DNA of 64,000 bases from Brassica napus. Its lineage: Eukaryota > Streptophyta > Magnoliopsida > Brassicales > Brassicaceae. Position 1 is the stretch's first letter. Each line of letters starts with the position of its first letter. This document shows, piece by piece, positions 21,301-34,867 of this stretch. The stretch is taken from positions 25,892,137 through 25,956,136 of the forward strand of contig NC_063450.1 in the NCBI RefSeq assembly GCF_020379485.1, in the 5' to 3' direction. The notes beneath the pieces were generated by a model that had not been told where the DNA came from, did not search any database, and saw only the letters and a list, made by a program, of their open reading frames with translations. The position numbers and the translations under genes were made by a program.

Positions 21301-21945
21301 TAAACCAAGACCAGCTACGAGTTTCTGAACCTCGTAGTATGAACCAGGAGCTACATTATCCTCTGGTAGAATACCTTTTACAAAATTAGCAATCGCATCC
21401 ACACAGTCTTCAGCCAAATTATAATCTGTTTTAATGCCCATCAATCTTGTAGCAGATGATAAAGCTGAATGACCATCTCTGCAGCCTTCGTACAATGGTT
21501 GCTTTCCAGCATCCAACATATCATAAAATCTCATAGCTTGTGCATTAGGTAAATCTTCCCCTCTAAAATGATCATTTACCATCTGCTCAGTACCTACACC
21601 ATAATCTACATCCGTTCTAATTGGTTCTTCTAATCTAACCGATGGCTGAGGTTCGCTAGTACTACCATGTTCATAATCAGTTTCCCCATGATGATACCAA
21701 ATTTTGTAACTTCGTGTAAACCCACTCAAATATAGATGAGTCCAAACATCCCACGCTTTAATAACCTTTCTATTTTTACAATTAGAGCAAAGATATCTTA
21801 ACATACCTGTTTTTGCTTCCGGTTGTCGGTGAACTAACTCCATGAATTCAGTTATACCTCGTTGGTATTCTTCTGTAAGCAATCTCGTGTTCGGATCCAA
21901 ATGAGGTCGATCGATCCAAGAACGAAAATATTTTGAAGAAGACAT
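18328..21945 (-). pseudogene. CACTA TNP2-type transposase, broken
   Basis: The minus-strand gene starts MSSSKYFRSWIDRPHLDP (21945). It continues with a transposase-associated domain (residues about 1-90, including YHHGETDYEHG) and the TNP2 core (YEGCRDGHSALSSATRLMG, CKFCGKPRYKD). DUF4218-like (MHIEKNFFDNLMNTI...VQYRWMYLYERYM) and DUF4216-like (TFGVTSVNSRR type) modules follow, then an acidic C-tail ending DSDSSGDDDSETD. A one-base loss near 20984-20990 (ttttt-c against ttt-c-tt in copy 2) shifts the frame. More shifts occur near 20630 and 20345. In-frame stops are visible near 20318, after NFAE near 19590, and near 19425. It cannot make a full transposase. The perfect termini imply transposition by protein supplied in trans, or decay after insertion. 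Confidence 0.88.
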
Positions 21946-22044
21946 GTCTTTTATGAATCAATTTCGTGTGTAAAGATAGTAAGAGGGAGGATGAAGATAT
22001 GGAGTGAATGAAGAGGAAGAGGGGTGCTTGTATTTATAGTTGAA

Positions 22045-22380
22045 ATCCTGCCGACAGACCGAGGAAATTCTGACGGAATTCCGACGCCAACGGCTAGTTC
22101 GTCGGAATTTCCTCGGAATTTTTAAAATCTCCCAACGGCTCTCTAACGGCTATAATATATCCTCGGAATTCATCGGTTTTTTCCGAGGAATACATTTTTC
22201 CTCGGTATTCCATAAGAATATTCCGACGGATTAATATTTCTTCGGAATTCCGTCGGTATATTCTGAGGAAATTCCGAGGAAACCAAATTTTGTGTTTCCT
22301 CGGAATATCCTCGGAAATTCCTAGGGATATTCCGAGGATTTCATTTTCCGTCGGAATGTCCGTCAGAATACCGCTGTTTT
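22045..22380. repeat. CACTA copy 1 right subterminal repeats
   Basis: Dense TTCCGAGGAA, TTCCTCGGAA and TTCCGACGG motifs run up to the terminal inverted repeat. They mirror the left end and are almost the same as 50700-51005 in CACTA copy 2. Confidence 0.8.
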
Positions 22381-22571
22381 CTTGTAGTGGTGTTTCCTAA
22401 AATTTTGCTATGAAATATCGAAACAACTACCAAGAATATCCTCTAATATATCAAGATATCAATATCTACGATATAACTAACCATAACAACCGATTTAAAA
22501 TTTTCTACAATTAATTTTCTTCCTTGCGAATAAAGTCACAGTATATTCTCCCTAAATACCCTAACAAACTT

Positions 22572-22588
22572 CGATCTATATATATCGA
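22572..22588 (+). promoter_or_regulatory. TATA-like element of the Helitron RPA gene
   Basis: CTATATATATCGATCG lies about 55-65 bases upstream of the RPA-like ATG at 22639. It is followed by a C/A-rich leader (cttaacctcaaccatcacc), a common arrangement in plant promoters. Confidence 0.5.
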
Positions 22589-22638
22589 TCGCACTACACT
22601 TAACCTCAACCATCACCTAAACTAAAACAGTTTGAGCT

Positions 22639-25054
22639 ATGTCTATGATCCAAGCATTTTCGTTACTAAAAGACGTCAAGCCTTACAAACAGGGCTGGCG
22701 AGTCCAAGTTATGTTGCTTCACTCCTGGAGGCAGAAAACCAATTATGGAGGAGATACCCTTGAGATGATATTCACAGATAAAACTGTAAGATTATTTTTA
22801 TACGTTTCATGTTCTGTTTTAGTTTTTGGTTTATGTACTTTATGAACTAAATAACTATGTCTATATACTAAGTTATGATCTATTTTGTTTCAGGGTGTTA
22901 AGATACACTGCTCGGCCAGGAAGACTCTCATAAAAAAAACAGGGAGTAAAATACGGCTTGGTGAATGGCGACTCATAGACACATTTACAGTGTCTCACGC
23001 AAGAGGACAGTACCGTCCCACAGACCATACTTACAAAATGTCTATCATCGAAGACACCTCTATATACCAAAGTACTTTTGAGTGTGATGATGAGTTCCTG
23101 AATTTTCCTTCTTTTGACAAGATTGGAAATGGAACTCTTAATACTCACTTCCTGATCGGTTAGTCAGTTAATGAGATTTTATCATAATATATGTATATTG
23201 TACTAATATTAAGCAATTAATTATTTGACAGATGTAGTTGGTCAAGTATCCAGTCTTCGTAATATCCAAACTGTCCAAGTTGCTGGGAATGATAAGAAAA
23301 AAAATTGAATTTCGCTTAATGGACATCAAGTAAGTGAATCAGGATATTATTGTGGTACTTTTATCACGCTATATATTATATATACTTTCAGTTTAATTTT
23401 TTTTTCAAAACCTTATTATTTCAGGGGTCAAAGCATTGCATGTTGTTTGTGGGGTAAATATGCAGAACATCTTGAAGAGCATCTCCAACAAACAAATAAT
23501 CCTAATATGGTGTGCATGATCCGCTTTGCCAAAATTGGGTTTTACAGAGGTATTACAAATATAGATATAAATATTATCCTTTTATCTTTTTTATATTTAT
23601 ATTTATCCATTTAATATACTGTTATAATATTTACTAAACGTCCCATGCTTATTTTGTGTAGGAAATGTGCACATAACCAATGCTTTTGATTCATCCCTGA
23701 TTTGTTTCGATCCTGACTTACCTAAATGTCTGGCTTTAAAAAACAAGTAAGATTTCCGTGTGAAATAGTATTCGTTATCGGTTACGTAAAATTTGTCTGC
23801 ACATCTAAAAAACGGATTTATTTACATTTTTCAGTATGCCAAATGATGAGTTTGCTCTTGCTCTAGCTGATACAAAGAATGATAAGCGTCCGATCAAGGA
23901 TCAAATTGATGATTGGAATGATGTGGGTATTAAATCTATCTCTGAAATCATCATGGCAACTCAGGTTTCTTTTCTAAAATTCTAATTAACATTATATTTA
24001 CCAACATCAACATTTTATCATTTCTAAAACTATTTCTATGTTTGTACCCTTAGGAGGAGGATTGCAAAATAATTTGCTCAATCGAATCTATTGATACAGA
24101 TTGGAGCTGGTTTATTTTTGGTCATGTTAGCCGGAACAGGCGTAACCAACGTTGCCTTCGAATCAAATCAAAGGAAGGTGGTAATTTGCCTCCAAATGAG
24201 AAACCATTATTCTGGTGCACATCATGTCGTGTTAATACCACCACCGTAACCCCACAGTTAGTTTTTGCTATCATTTAACGAGAGTTTTATTTTTTTAATT
24301 TTTTTATATACATTTACGGTTCAAATTGTTGATTATTTTATTTGGTTTTGAAACAGATTCAAATTGCATCTGATTGTCAAGGATGACACAAGTACTTGCA
24401 AACTGATGCTTCTTGATTCTGTTGCTAAAGTCGTTGTGGGCTGCGATGCTAAAGATATTTGGGATGGTTTTTATGAAGAGGTTATACTAATTTATATTAT
24501 CACAAATAAATTTTATATACTTAGTCAATTTATATCTTATATATTTAAAAATACAGATTGAAGATCCAGATATTTTGCCTCAAACTATAACATATTTGGT
24601 TGGAAAATCTATTTGTTTTGGTCTTACTCTTGGCTCTGAAAATGTTAAAAATGGATCAGACATCTTTCTGGTTTCACAAGTATGGTCTGGTGATAATATT
24701 CTCCAAATCGAGTCCAACTCTGAGCCTATTACTCATGTTAGCTCTGCTTCATCAATAATGTCCGGTGGAGAGTTATATTTAAAATACATATGAAAATCTT
24801 ATATCGTTTATTATAGAAAGACCTTTATTTGTTTAATCATTATTCTGATTTTTACTATTATTTTCAATGTGTTTTTGTCTTGTGATAAGGTTTCTTTAAC
24901 AGAAATAAGTGAAGCAAATTCATCAGAAGGTTCTTCAACCTCATTTTCAAAGCGTAAGGAAAAAGATCAAGTTAATCAGACTTCAACTTCCAAAAAAAAT
25001 TGCACCAAGGTGGTGAAGGTGGAAAAGATTAAAGATTACGAGCTGAATGTTTAG
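22639..25054 (+). pseudogene. Helitron-borne RPA70-like single-strand DNA-binding protein gene, one frameshift
   Basis: Ten exons with GT-AG introns can be followed. They start at 22639-22785 (MSMIQAFSLLKDVKPYKQGW) and 22894-23161, and continue to the last exon at about 24890-25054 (ending KIKDYELNV). OB-fold signatures of RPA large subunits are visible. They include WRVQVMLLHSW with EMIFTDK.G in the first fold, IACCLWGKYAEHLEEHL in the second, and a zinc-ribbon-type FWCTSCRVNTTT with FKLHLIVKDDT in the third. Plant Helitrons often carry such genes, presumably to protect single-stranded replication intermediates. At 23297-23304 a run of eight A's puts a TGA in frame; seven A's would restore reading, so the copy has a one-base insertion (or a sequencing error). 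All other exons read cleanly. It lies 250 bases after the CACTA insertion. Confidence 0.85.
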
Positions 25055-26137
25055 TATTTTTATCTTGCTTTTTGTCTTTTCTTTTAATTAATGGTTTAGT
25101 TTTTTAATAATGTCTGTTGTTTGGTAAAACAGACACTTTGTTTTCTGAGTTTTACTTAATAATTATGGGTTTTTATAATGTCTGTTTATTTATTTATCAA
25201 GAATCTAAAACAGAGGCATTTCAATGGCAAAACCTAATATGAGAAAGCTTTATAAACCCCAAATTTTATCTAACCAAACCACTTGATTTACTAAACCACT
25301 AATTTAATCTAACCAAACTACTTAATTATCTATCACACAATGTACTATAAACAAACTTACTTGGACTGCACGTACATTAGAAGTTCCCTGTTTATTCCAG
25401 TTTCAGCAAGCCACAGTACATTGTCAATATGATCTCTGAAACCAAAAAAAAAAAAATACAATATATGAATCAATACACGTTAAAATATATGTTTAATTTA
25501 ATCGGGTAATAGGATATTAGAAATGCCATATTTGTCAAGTTAAAAAATATTCTAAACAATATACGGAAACAATTAAATTATAGAACCCAGTCTTGAGGAA
25601 ATCAATATGTTTGTTTACATATCATGAAAATTTAATGAATAAAAAAATAGTTGAGCAAGTAAAATAATACAATATCACTCCATATCACTTATCTAAGATT
25701 ATAGGAACTAAATAATTGAAAGTAATAGCACAATATTACTAGATTATAGGAACTAATAAATTTTGAGGCCTTTGCAAACAAAATAACGCAGGTGCACTCC
25801 ACATAACTTTTCTTATTCTCGAATTTTAATTTCATTTCCTGTAAAATCGTGTTTGATCATCACTGGAACTAGCAGAGACTGTTCTCGAGACTGAGAAACC
25901 TAATCAAGTATATTATTTGACACACACCACAACCAGACTTAGTTTTATGGTTTACATATTGATATTTTGACCCAACGAACATCTTTGCATATTTAATTAA
26001 GAGGAAACAAGGTTTTCCCCCTATACAAAGAGGGGATTCGACACAACAAACAGAGAGGATAACTAGATGAAAACAGAACAGTGGGAATTTAGTTCAAGTC
26101 AAAAGATCTCAGAACCAAAAATCAATCCGAACTCTGG
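25055..26137. other. Helitron spacer between RPA and Rep/helicase
   Basis: No plus-strand gene recognised. On the minus strand an exon-like segment with a TTTCAG acceptor begins near 25434 (AGATCATATTGACAATG...). It is followed by aaccaaac/ccactta repeats. A related arrangement recurs at 36480-36710, so this may be the tail of an antisense transcription unit. Confidence 0.4.
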
Positions 26138-29100
26138 ATGTTCCTGTGTCTACAGTTTTTAAGAGACTATTTCATGGTGTTGGATACATTCACACTGATG
26201 CTGTTTCACCTAATGTAAATCAAGGGAAACAACTCACTCCATGTACACCACGAAACATAATCAAATGTGCTACAAGTAAGTTTCAGTGGATCAAATGCGC
26301 TAATGTTGATGTTTTTATATCCCCCCTGTCCATTTGAATCTAACCAGTATTTATATTTTTATCATTCTAAGGTATGGATTGTGGAACTGAACAAGCTTCA
26401 TATGGAACTTTACAGAGAAGTTGTCTCACATCTGTAGCATGTAATTATATATATCATTATGATAGAGACTGTAAATCGTATGAAAGATATTCAGAGACAA
26501 AACACTTATTTTATTTTATTTTTTTGTATTGCTTTGGTAGACAAAGCTGGCATCAGAAAGAGACCACGATCTGGCTTACAAGACAAAACTAATATATGCA
26601 GTTTTATGGATCGTCTGGATGAAACTAGTGGTGAAGAAAGTGAAGAGGATGGTAATGCAGTAGCTTATGATTCAGACTTTGAAGGTTATAGTTTAACTTA
26701 GTTTCTCTATCTATATATTATTTAATACTGTTTGTATACGTTTATTGTATTAACATTGTCATGTTTTGTGTGAATGCAGATAGATTTGATGAAAATTTTC
26801 AAGAAGATCTTGACTGTAGTTCACAAGAAAACACAGATGAAGAATCGGATCCAGAAATTGAAGTAGTTGATTTAACAGTTACTAAGGAGCCAAATAGCAT
26901 ACCGGCCAGGAACAGAGTTAAATCTCTAGCATCACTTTTTGAAGAAGCATTTCGTGCTACAGAAAAACCATCTAAAAAAACTGGACCAAAAGAAGATGGT
27001 AATATACACCGATTTACTTGCATGTGATATTTAGAAAAACAATTTTGACATACTGATTTTTTATGGTATCTACAGCTTATATAGATGAAGGGGATGCTAC
27101 TTTCACATGTACTTACTGTGGAGCTATTATGTGGTTTGGTGAACGCTTAAACAGGCGTCTAAAAACACGCAACCCTAAGTTTGCTCTCTGTTGTATGCAA
27201 GGACAAGTGCAGTTACCATTACTAAAACAACCACCAGAAGTACTTCAAAATTTGCTGAATGGAGATGATAAATTAAGCGAGCATTTTCAGAGGAACACAA
27301 GAGCTTACAACATGGTGTTCTCATTCACTTCACTTGGTGGTAAGGTTGATAGAGCTGTTCGGAAGGGAAAAGGTCCAAACATGTTGGTACTCCAAGGTGA
27401 GAATTACCATTTAATTGGTAGTTTACAACCACCTACTGGAAATGATGCTAAGTTTGGACAGCTTTATATCGTTGACACTGAAAATGAAACAGAAAATCGA
27501 ACAAATGCTTTAAGGTAACTATTTGAATATACTTTTTTTTTTAATAGAGAAGATTTGTTTACTGTGACTATTAATCTGAACCGTTTTATTTGTTATTTTT
27601 TACAGCAAAGGGGGGCAAAAGAAAGCTTATAAAAAACGTGATGGACTTAAGAAGGAGATCATTGACCTTCTGATAAAGATGTTGAATGAGACCAACCCTT
27701 ACGTTAAACAGTTCTGGTCAGCAAAAGATCGTTTCACCATCAATCCTAAAGACTCTTTTCACATGAGGATAGTTAGTGATAGAGCAAAGGATGGAAGAAC
27801 CTATGACACACCCACAACGTCAGAAGTTGCTGCACTGATTCCTGGAGATTTTAATCTGGACATGGATAAAAGAGATATTGTTCTTCAACAAAAATCAGGC
27901 AAGTTGCTAAGGATCGATGAAATACATGCTTCATATCTTGCACTTCAATATCCTCTTTTATTTGTACATGGAGAGGATGGTTTCAGGCTTGGGATAAAGA
28001 AATGTGTTACTAAAGCTACAGAGAAACAGAAAAAGGAAAATATCAGCATGAGGCAGTTCTTTGCGTTTCGTTTGCATGAACGTAAGAATGAGGCTCATAC
28101 TATCCTAAATTCAGGAAGGTTGTTTCAGCAGTTTGTTGTGGATGCCTACACAACTATAGAATCCAATCGCCTTCGCTATCTGAAGACTCACCAGACGAGT
28201 TTGCGTTATGATAGTTATGACTCTATCAAAGAGTCAGAAAATGCTGGCAGGATTGATATGGCCGAGCAAGGATCTTCGTTTCTCTTACCAGCTACGTTCA
28301 CTGGTGGTCCTATATATATGAAAAACCTCTATCTGGATGCAATAACTATATGTAAGCATTTTGGTTTTCCTGATCTTTTCATCACTTTTACATGCAATCC
28401 TAAATGGCCAGAGATCACAAGACATCTTAAGAGACGAAATTTAAAGGCAGAGGACAGATCAGACATCATTTGCAGGATGTTCAGTATGAAACTGGATTCA
28501 TTGATGGATGATTTGACTAAGAAGAATATCCTTGGCAAAACTGTATCATGTGAGTTAAATATTCAGCTTTCTTGATCATATGTCTTTATATTTTCAACTA
28601 TTTACTAAACAAGTGATTGTTGTCTGATCGTTGCAGCTATGTACACGATTGAGTTTCAGAAACGTGGTCTACCACATGCTCACATTCTCTTATTTATGCA
28701 TCCTACGGCCAAGTTTCCCATAACAGATGATATTGACAAGATCATTTCAGCTGAGATTCCTGATAAGTCTCAAGAACCAGAGCTGTATGATATCATTAAA
28801 GATATGATGATTCATGGACCATGTGGAGCTGCTAATATGAAATCTCCTTGCATGGAAAATGGGAAATGTTCGAAGCTTTACCCGGAATCATTTGCTGATA
28901 AGACAACAGTGAGTAAAGAAGGATTTCCGATTTACCGTAGAAAAGAAGATACAGATCGTTTTGTAGAGAAGAATGGGGTGAAATGTGACAACAGATTTGT
29001 TATTCCTTATAACAAGAAACTATCTCTACGTTATCGAGCTCATATTAATGTAGAGTGGTGCAACCAGGCAGGTTCTATAAAGTACTTATTTAAGTACATT

Positions 29101-31577
29101 AATAAAGAAAGTGATCGTGTGACAGTTGCTGTGGAACCACCATATCACATGGTTGCAGAGGCGCTTGGTTGTGCAGAAGGAGAAGTGGACTAAAAAAAAA
29201 GGAAAGAATTCAAGGAGTTCTTTGATCATGGATAATTTTTAAGTTCCCCATTCATTACAGGTCTACTGCAGTTGAGAAGCTTAATTTCCATCTAACAGGC
29301 AAACAAACCATTATTTTCAAAAAAAAAGACAAGCTGGAAGCAGTGATCAGTCGTAAACTCATTGAGAATACAATGTTCTTAGCATGGTTTGAGTTGTGTA
29401 AAGTTGATGATCTGGCTAAAACTCTCACCTATGCTCAGATTCCTAACTTCTTTACATATTCAAAGAGTCAGAAGAAGTTCATAAGACGGAAAAGGGGATT
29501 CAGTATTGGCCGAATCAACTATGCTCCACGTAATCAAGAACATGCTTATTATCTCCGTGTGTTGTTGAACTATGTGAGAAGTCCTACGAGTTATGATGAC
29601 ATCAAAACGTTTGAAGGTTGTTTATCCAAGCCACAAAGATGCATGTTATGCTCGAGGATTGTTACATGATGATCAAGAGTACATTGATGATATTCTGAGG
29701 AGAAGCTATGAAAGCACAGGAGCTGAGCTAAGACAATTGTTTGTTATGATGCTCATGAACAACAGTTTATCTGGGCCAGAGGATGTTTGGGAGAAGACTT
29801 GGGAATGTCTTTCAGATGATATTGAGCATCACAGGCGTAAAACTTTCAATAGGCCAGGTAGTTTTACTTCACCATTTTCGTGTATTATTTGATTTTCTAG
29901 CAAAATGTTACATACTTTTTCTGTCTTTTTAAATAGATAAATTTCTGTTGTAGGACTATTGTTAAGTGACGATGAGAAAAAGAAATTCGCTTTGCTGGAG
30001 ATTGAAAAGATTCTAAAGCGTTGTGGGACTTCTTTGGCAAAATATCCTTCTATGCCACAGGTAGCAAAGACACATAGTAAGGATTCAAATGTGTTGATAT
30101 TAGACGAGAGAAGCTTTGATCGTGAGGCTTTGTTAGAAACTCTGGATAGAGATATTCCAAAGATGACTCCAGAGCAAAGTAAAATATATGATGAAATTCT
30201 AGATGCTGTTAAGAAGGAAAGAGGTGGAATGTTTTTTGTATCTGGATTTGGTGGCACTGGGAAAACTTTTCTCTGGAAATTACTATCTGCAGCCGTTAGA
30301 TCGCGAGGAGACATTGCTCTTAATGTTGCATCGAGTGGGATTGCTTCTTTGTTGTTACAAGGTGGTAGGACTGCTCATTCAAGGTTTGGGATACCACTTA
30401 ATCCAGATGAGTTTTCTTCGTGTACTATGGCTCATGGATCAGATCAAGCTAATTTGGTGAAAGAGGCATCACTGATTATATGGGATGAAGCCCCCATGAT
30501 GAGTAGGTATTGTTTTGAGGCACTAGATAGAAGCTTATCTGATATTATTGGGAAGCAGAGCGACAAGCCTTTTGGTGGAAAGGTTGTAGTTTACGGAGGC
30601 GATTTCAGACAAGTTCTCCCAGTAATAAATGGCGCTAGTAGAGCTGCCATCGTTATGGCTTCAATGAATTTTTCGTATCTGTGGGAGCATTGTAACGTGC
30701 GGAAATTAACTAAGAACATGCGATTAACATCTGGTGGTGTGTCAGCTGAAGAGTCGAATGATCTAAAGGAATTCTCTGAGTGGATCTTAAAGGTTGGTGA
30801 TGGTACACTTGGAGAGCCTAACGATGGAGTAGCTGAGATCGAGATCCCCTCTGAATTTTTGATTACTGATTCTGATGAACCAATATAGGCCATTAGCAAG
30901 GAAGTGTACGGAGATCCTTCTTCGTTAAAAGGAAACAAAAAAGCTAAATTTTTCCAAGAGAGAGCTATTTTGTGTCCAACCAATGAGGATGTTAACCTGA
31001 TCAATGATTACATGTTGGATAAGCTGGATGGTAATTTATATTATCACCTTTTTGTGATTGATTTTAGATCCCAAATTTACTGTTTCTTATATACACTAAA
31101 TACATCCTATGTTTTAATTTTTTTTTAGGTGAGAAAATGATTTATCTCAGTGCAGATAGTATTGATCCTACTGATACAAAAGCAGTGAATGATGAAGCAC
31201 TTGACTCAGATTTTCTAAACAATATTAAAGTGTCTAGACTGCCGAATCATAGACTTCGCCTGAAAGTTGGTTGCCCAGTTATGGTTCTCAGGAATGTTGA
31301 TCATCCAGAAGGGTTAATGAATGGAACAAGGCTACATATTACTCAGCTGATGGAATTTATGGTTGCTGCTAAGATTATCACAGGATCTAATGTTGGGAAG
31401 ACAGTATATATTCCTAGATTATTGATAACACCATCTAATACGAGACTACCTTTCAAAATGCGCCGAAGGCAATTGCCTTTAGCTGTTGCTTTTGCTATAA
31501 CAATAAACAAAAGTCAAGGGCAGTCTCTCTCAGAAGTTGGACTCTTCCTACCCAGACCTGTGTTTTCACACGGACAG

Positions 31578-32666
31578 TGTTGGGGTCGAAAACGGTTGCG
31601 ACGAAGTTAACGTCCAAATCCCCGAAGGAGAAAAACGAAAAACCTTCTTCGACAAAAACTTTTTCGAAAAAGATTCTACCTTACGAAAAGCTTTGCGGAG
31701 GAAACGCGAGTCATCGGACAAGAGCTCGAAAAGGGTCGCTACGCAGCGACCGAACGCGTGTTCCGCTCGGTCGCTACATAGCGACCGATCTCGAGCCAAA
31801 GTTCGGTCGCTATGTAGCGACCGAGCGTTCGTCCGCTCGGTCGCTACGTATCGACCGAGCTCTTCCGAAACGTCAATACGACAGTAGTCCATGTATTCTC
31901 GTCTACCCTTCGATGCTATCTCCCGAAGACTGTAGCGAACCCATTTCACGTTCCCCGCCATTCTAAGTTATCGATCAAACTTTACCGTAAAAACCGCGGA
32001 AAGTTTGTTCTTTATCGAAAGAAACTGTAATAAACGCTTCGAGTCAGAAGACGGCCCAAAGGGACCTAAGACATGACTCGAGGCCCAACTTACGATTTCT
32101 TACCCAACAGCACGTAAGCCGCATGACGGTTTACGCTTGGTTCGCGAGGAAAGATAAATGTCAAGTTTTCGCTGATAAATACGAAATTTTGAAGATAATT
32201 ACGAAGATCGGAAAAAAATGGAATATCTCCATTTTTATGCTATGGGGGCTTAAGGGCAGAAGGGGAAAAACATAAACCGGCCTAGAAGCCAGTATATAAG
32301 GAGTCCTAGGCGAGAGGCATGAGGAGGGACTTTTCTCAGAGCAAACTTAGCACTTAGAGCGATTTAGGCATATTTCCGTTTTTGTTATTCGAGCTGCGAC
32401 TCAATTAGGTTATTGCCGTTTTAGGGTTTTAGAACTAGGAATCTCACCGACAGCTCTCGTAGCCCAGATTCTTACTTTGTTGTAACGCTCAAACGCGAAT
32501 TCGGAATAAGATCTACTTTGCTCCCTTTTCGATTTTTTATACTTTATCGTTGTCATTATTGTATTCTGATTGCTTGGCGTGTGGCGTTAGCAGATATCCG
32601 GGACCTCTGGGAAATTAGGGTTTTCCTAGTTTCCTTATTTAAACGGAAATCGACAGTGCGAATTTT
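31578..32666 (+). repeat. left LTR of the element in the helicase
   Basis: It starts TGTTGGGGTCGAAAACGG and aligns with the right LTR, with small indels in the palindrome-rich U3 part. Its terminal TTCGGTTCCCACA is missing and replaced by TTTGGCCAGTCCCG. Confidence 0.9.
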
Positions 32667-32801
32667 GGCCAGTCCCGATAAAAACGGCCAAAACAGGCCC
32701 ATACAAAGTTTGATGGCCACACTCGGCCGGACATATATGAACAAAGGCCACACTTGGCTGCAAAATACGAGATAAGGGAAAACATTCTTCCCGTCAAACA
32801 C

Positions 32802-34600
32802 TCACAGATCAAAGTTGAAATTCCCGGACAAGGAAGCTTCGAATGCATCCGCGGGATAGTTCACTTCCTTATCATCACCGGCAAAATCAGTCGTGGTTTC
32901 TACGGTATCAGGAGAAACCGGGATGGGATCCCTGAATCCGTGAATCTTCCCATCGATCGGAGAAATGAGCGTCTCAGCGTGAGCATGATCCTTCATGCCA
33001 CCCTTCATTAACTCTATCTCCCTCTCAAAAATGTAGTCATCCGCCCGCGTCTTCCAAAGGCTCCCGACTGAACCGCGACACTCACGAAAGTCGCCCAGCG
33101 AGTTGAAAGCGTCCTTGAGGTTCCCGTACTCAACCTGGAATTGAGAAGCGCGAGTCTTCATCACCTCGACAATTTCCCTCTTGCCCTTCCGTGCCGCCCT
33201 ACGAACAGCCCTGGCATGATCACGAGCGAGTTGAGCATCTCGTGCCAACATCTCGTCTCGCATGCGAGCATGATCATTTTCCGTCTTCTCCGCCTTAAAG
33301 CGATAGATCATGGCCTCTCTATGACTCACCTCAATGGCCGATATGAGCAAGTTCAAGCCCTATAAAACCGATTGACACGTTATAAGCAAAAAAAAATAAT
33401 AATAACGATCGTCAAAATCCTTAAAGCTTATACCCCGTTGATGGTACGAGATCCTTCTGCGATGACTTTCGGCCTCCCCGATTCGCTCGTAGCCGGAGGA
33501 GCATCAAAGCCCGACAGAAGACCAGCGAAGAAATCATCGAAGTCTGGAATAGGGACCTCGCTAGTTCCGCTTCCATCGCCGAAAGCAAGGTCCGGATCCC
33601 ATCCTGGAAGCATGCAATCGTCCACCAAAAACTCCAGGTCACCGAGGTCAATATCTTTCCCATTCGAAGAGTTTACCCCCGTCGCAATCGTGGGAGCGGC
33701 GTCGGGACCTTGGTCATCAGGCTCGGAATCACTCCTTGTTTCTCCGCCCAAAGCAGGACTAGGATGCACAAACCTCAGCGCCTTTCGGACTCTCTTCAGC
33801 GTAAAGGAAGTCCAGAAAAAAGGACCGTTCCTGAGCATATCACTCACCGCAATAATGTCCTCAGGAAACAGAGCAAGAGGATTGATGAAGGGACGATCGT
33901 TCGGCAACCTCCGGAACAATGGGATACAACTCTCCTCAACGGATGCAGCGTCTACACGAACGAAGAAGAAAAACTTCTTCCACGAGTTGAAGTTAGAAGT
34001 AAACCCCTTTACCACTGACATGAAGTTCCGAGGAACCAGCCTGTACTTGTCCGTGTCCTTGATGATCTGTAACCGAAGAAGCGCTTCGAAGTGATCGACG
34101 GTGAGGGAGAGACCATGCTCGTAGCTCAGGATCAGGAATCCAATGAGGTGTTTGATGCCAAGAGGATTCAGTTGGCTTATCGCCACCCCGAAACGATCCA
34201 ACACGCGGACGATAATTTCGGGGACCGGGAACCACAAACGACAGCGCACTACGAACGCTTCGTAACAAGTAAAGTAACCCTCCGGGGGACTACTAGCACG
34301 CTCTCCTTGACGAGGAACCCTGAACTCCACCGCATCCGAAATATGGTAGAACGACCGCATGACCTCGAAGAATTCGCTAGTACTCCTACTTGGCGAACCT
34401 TCCTCCACCGGGCGATGGTTCATGACCGGGAACGATGTCTCTTTGGGAGGCATGATCGAAACATAACACGCCACCCACCATGCCTCGTTCTCGGCCGGGT
34501 CTACCGAATGAGGAACAAATTCCATCTTTGGCACACAGAGCTCTTCGGAAACATTCGCGGGCAAGGACCCTTTCTTCGAACTCCTCTTCTTACTCGACAT
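32802..34600 (-). CDS. antisense spliced gene of a non-autonomous LTR element (putative gypsy-type transposon protein)
   Basis: Two minus-strand exons, 33434-34600 and 32802-33359, join in phase 0 (donor GTATAAG, acceptor TTTATAG). They give about 574 residues. The first exon starts [14 protein letters not shown]. It has a conserved core with [36 protein letters not shown] and [19 protein letters not shown], which resembles the plant 'putative gypsy type transposon' (Transposase_28) domain. An acidic tail follows. The second exon is rich in Ala, Arg, Glu and Lys ([29 protein letters not shown]), a likely coiled coil. The gene runs against the direction of LTR transcription. It has no catalytic motifs, and its role in the element is unknown. 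Both exons are open. An upstream in-frame ATG at 34735 is possible but less likely. Confidence 0.7.
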
Positions 34601-34867
34601 CTCGTGTTTTTCTTTTTTATCAAGAAGGAAATGATAGAGAGAAAGAGAAAGAAGAAAGAATTTTTCAAGAAACCTCTCTATGAGAATGAGTAAGTGTAAA
34701 GATTGTGAAGAAATTACCTCCCTTCTTATAGGCATGAGAAATTACTATTTACTTACGGATTTTTGGACACGAACTTCGCCCAAATACACCAATCTCGTCC
34801 GAACTCGCCATACCACACGATAGGATCTCACTAGAAATCCACGATCCTAACGAGCTGGGGGGCTAAC

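Noticed and set aside
31566..31966. Open frames over LTR palindromes as novel genes
   Set aside because: They read through the GGTCGCTACGTAGCGACC units of the LTR in both directions and recur wherever the palindrome does.
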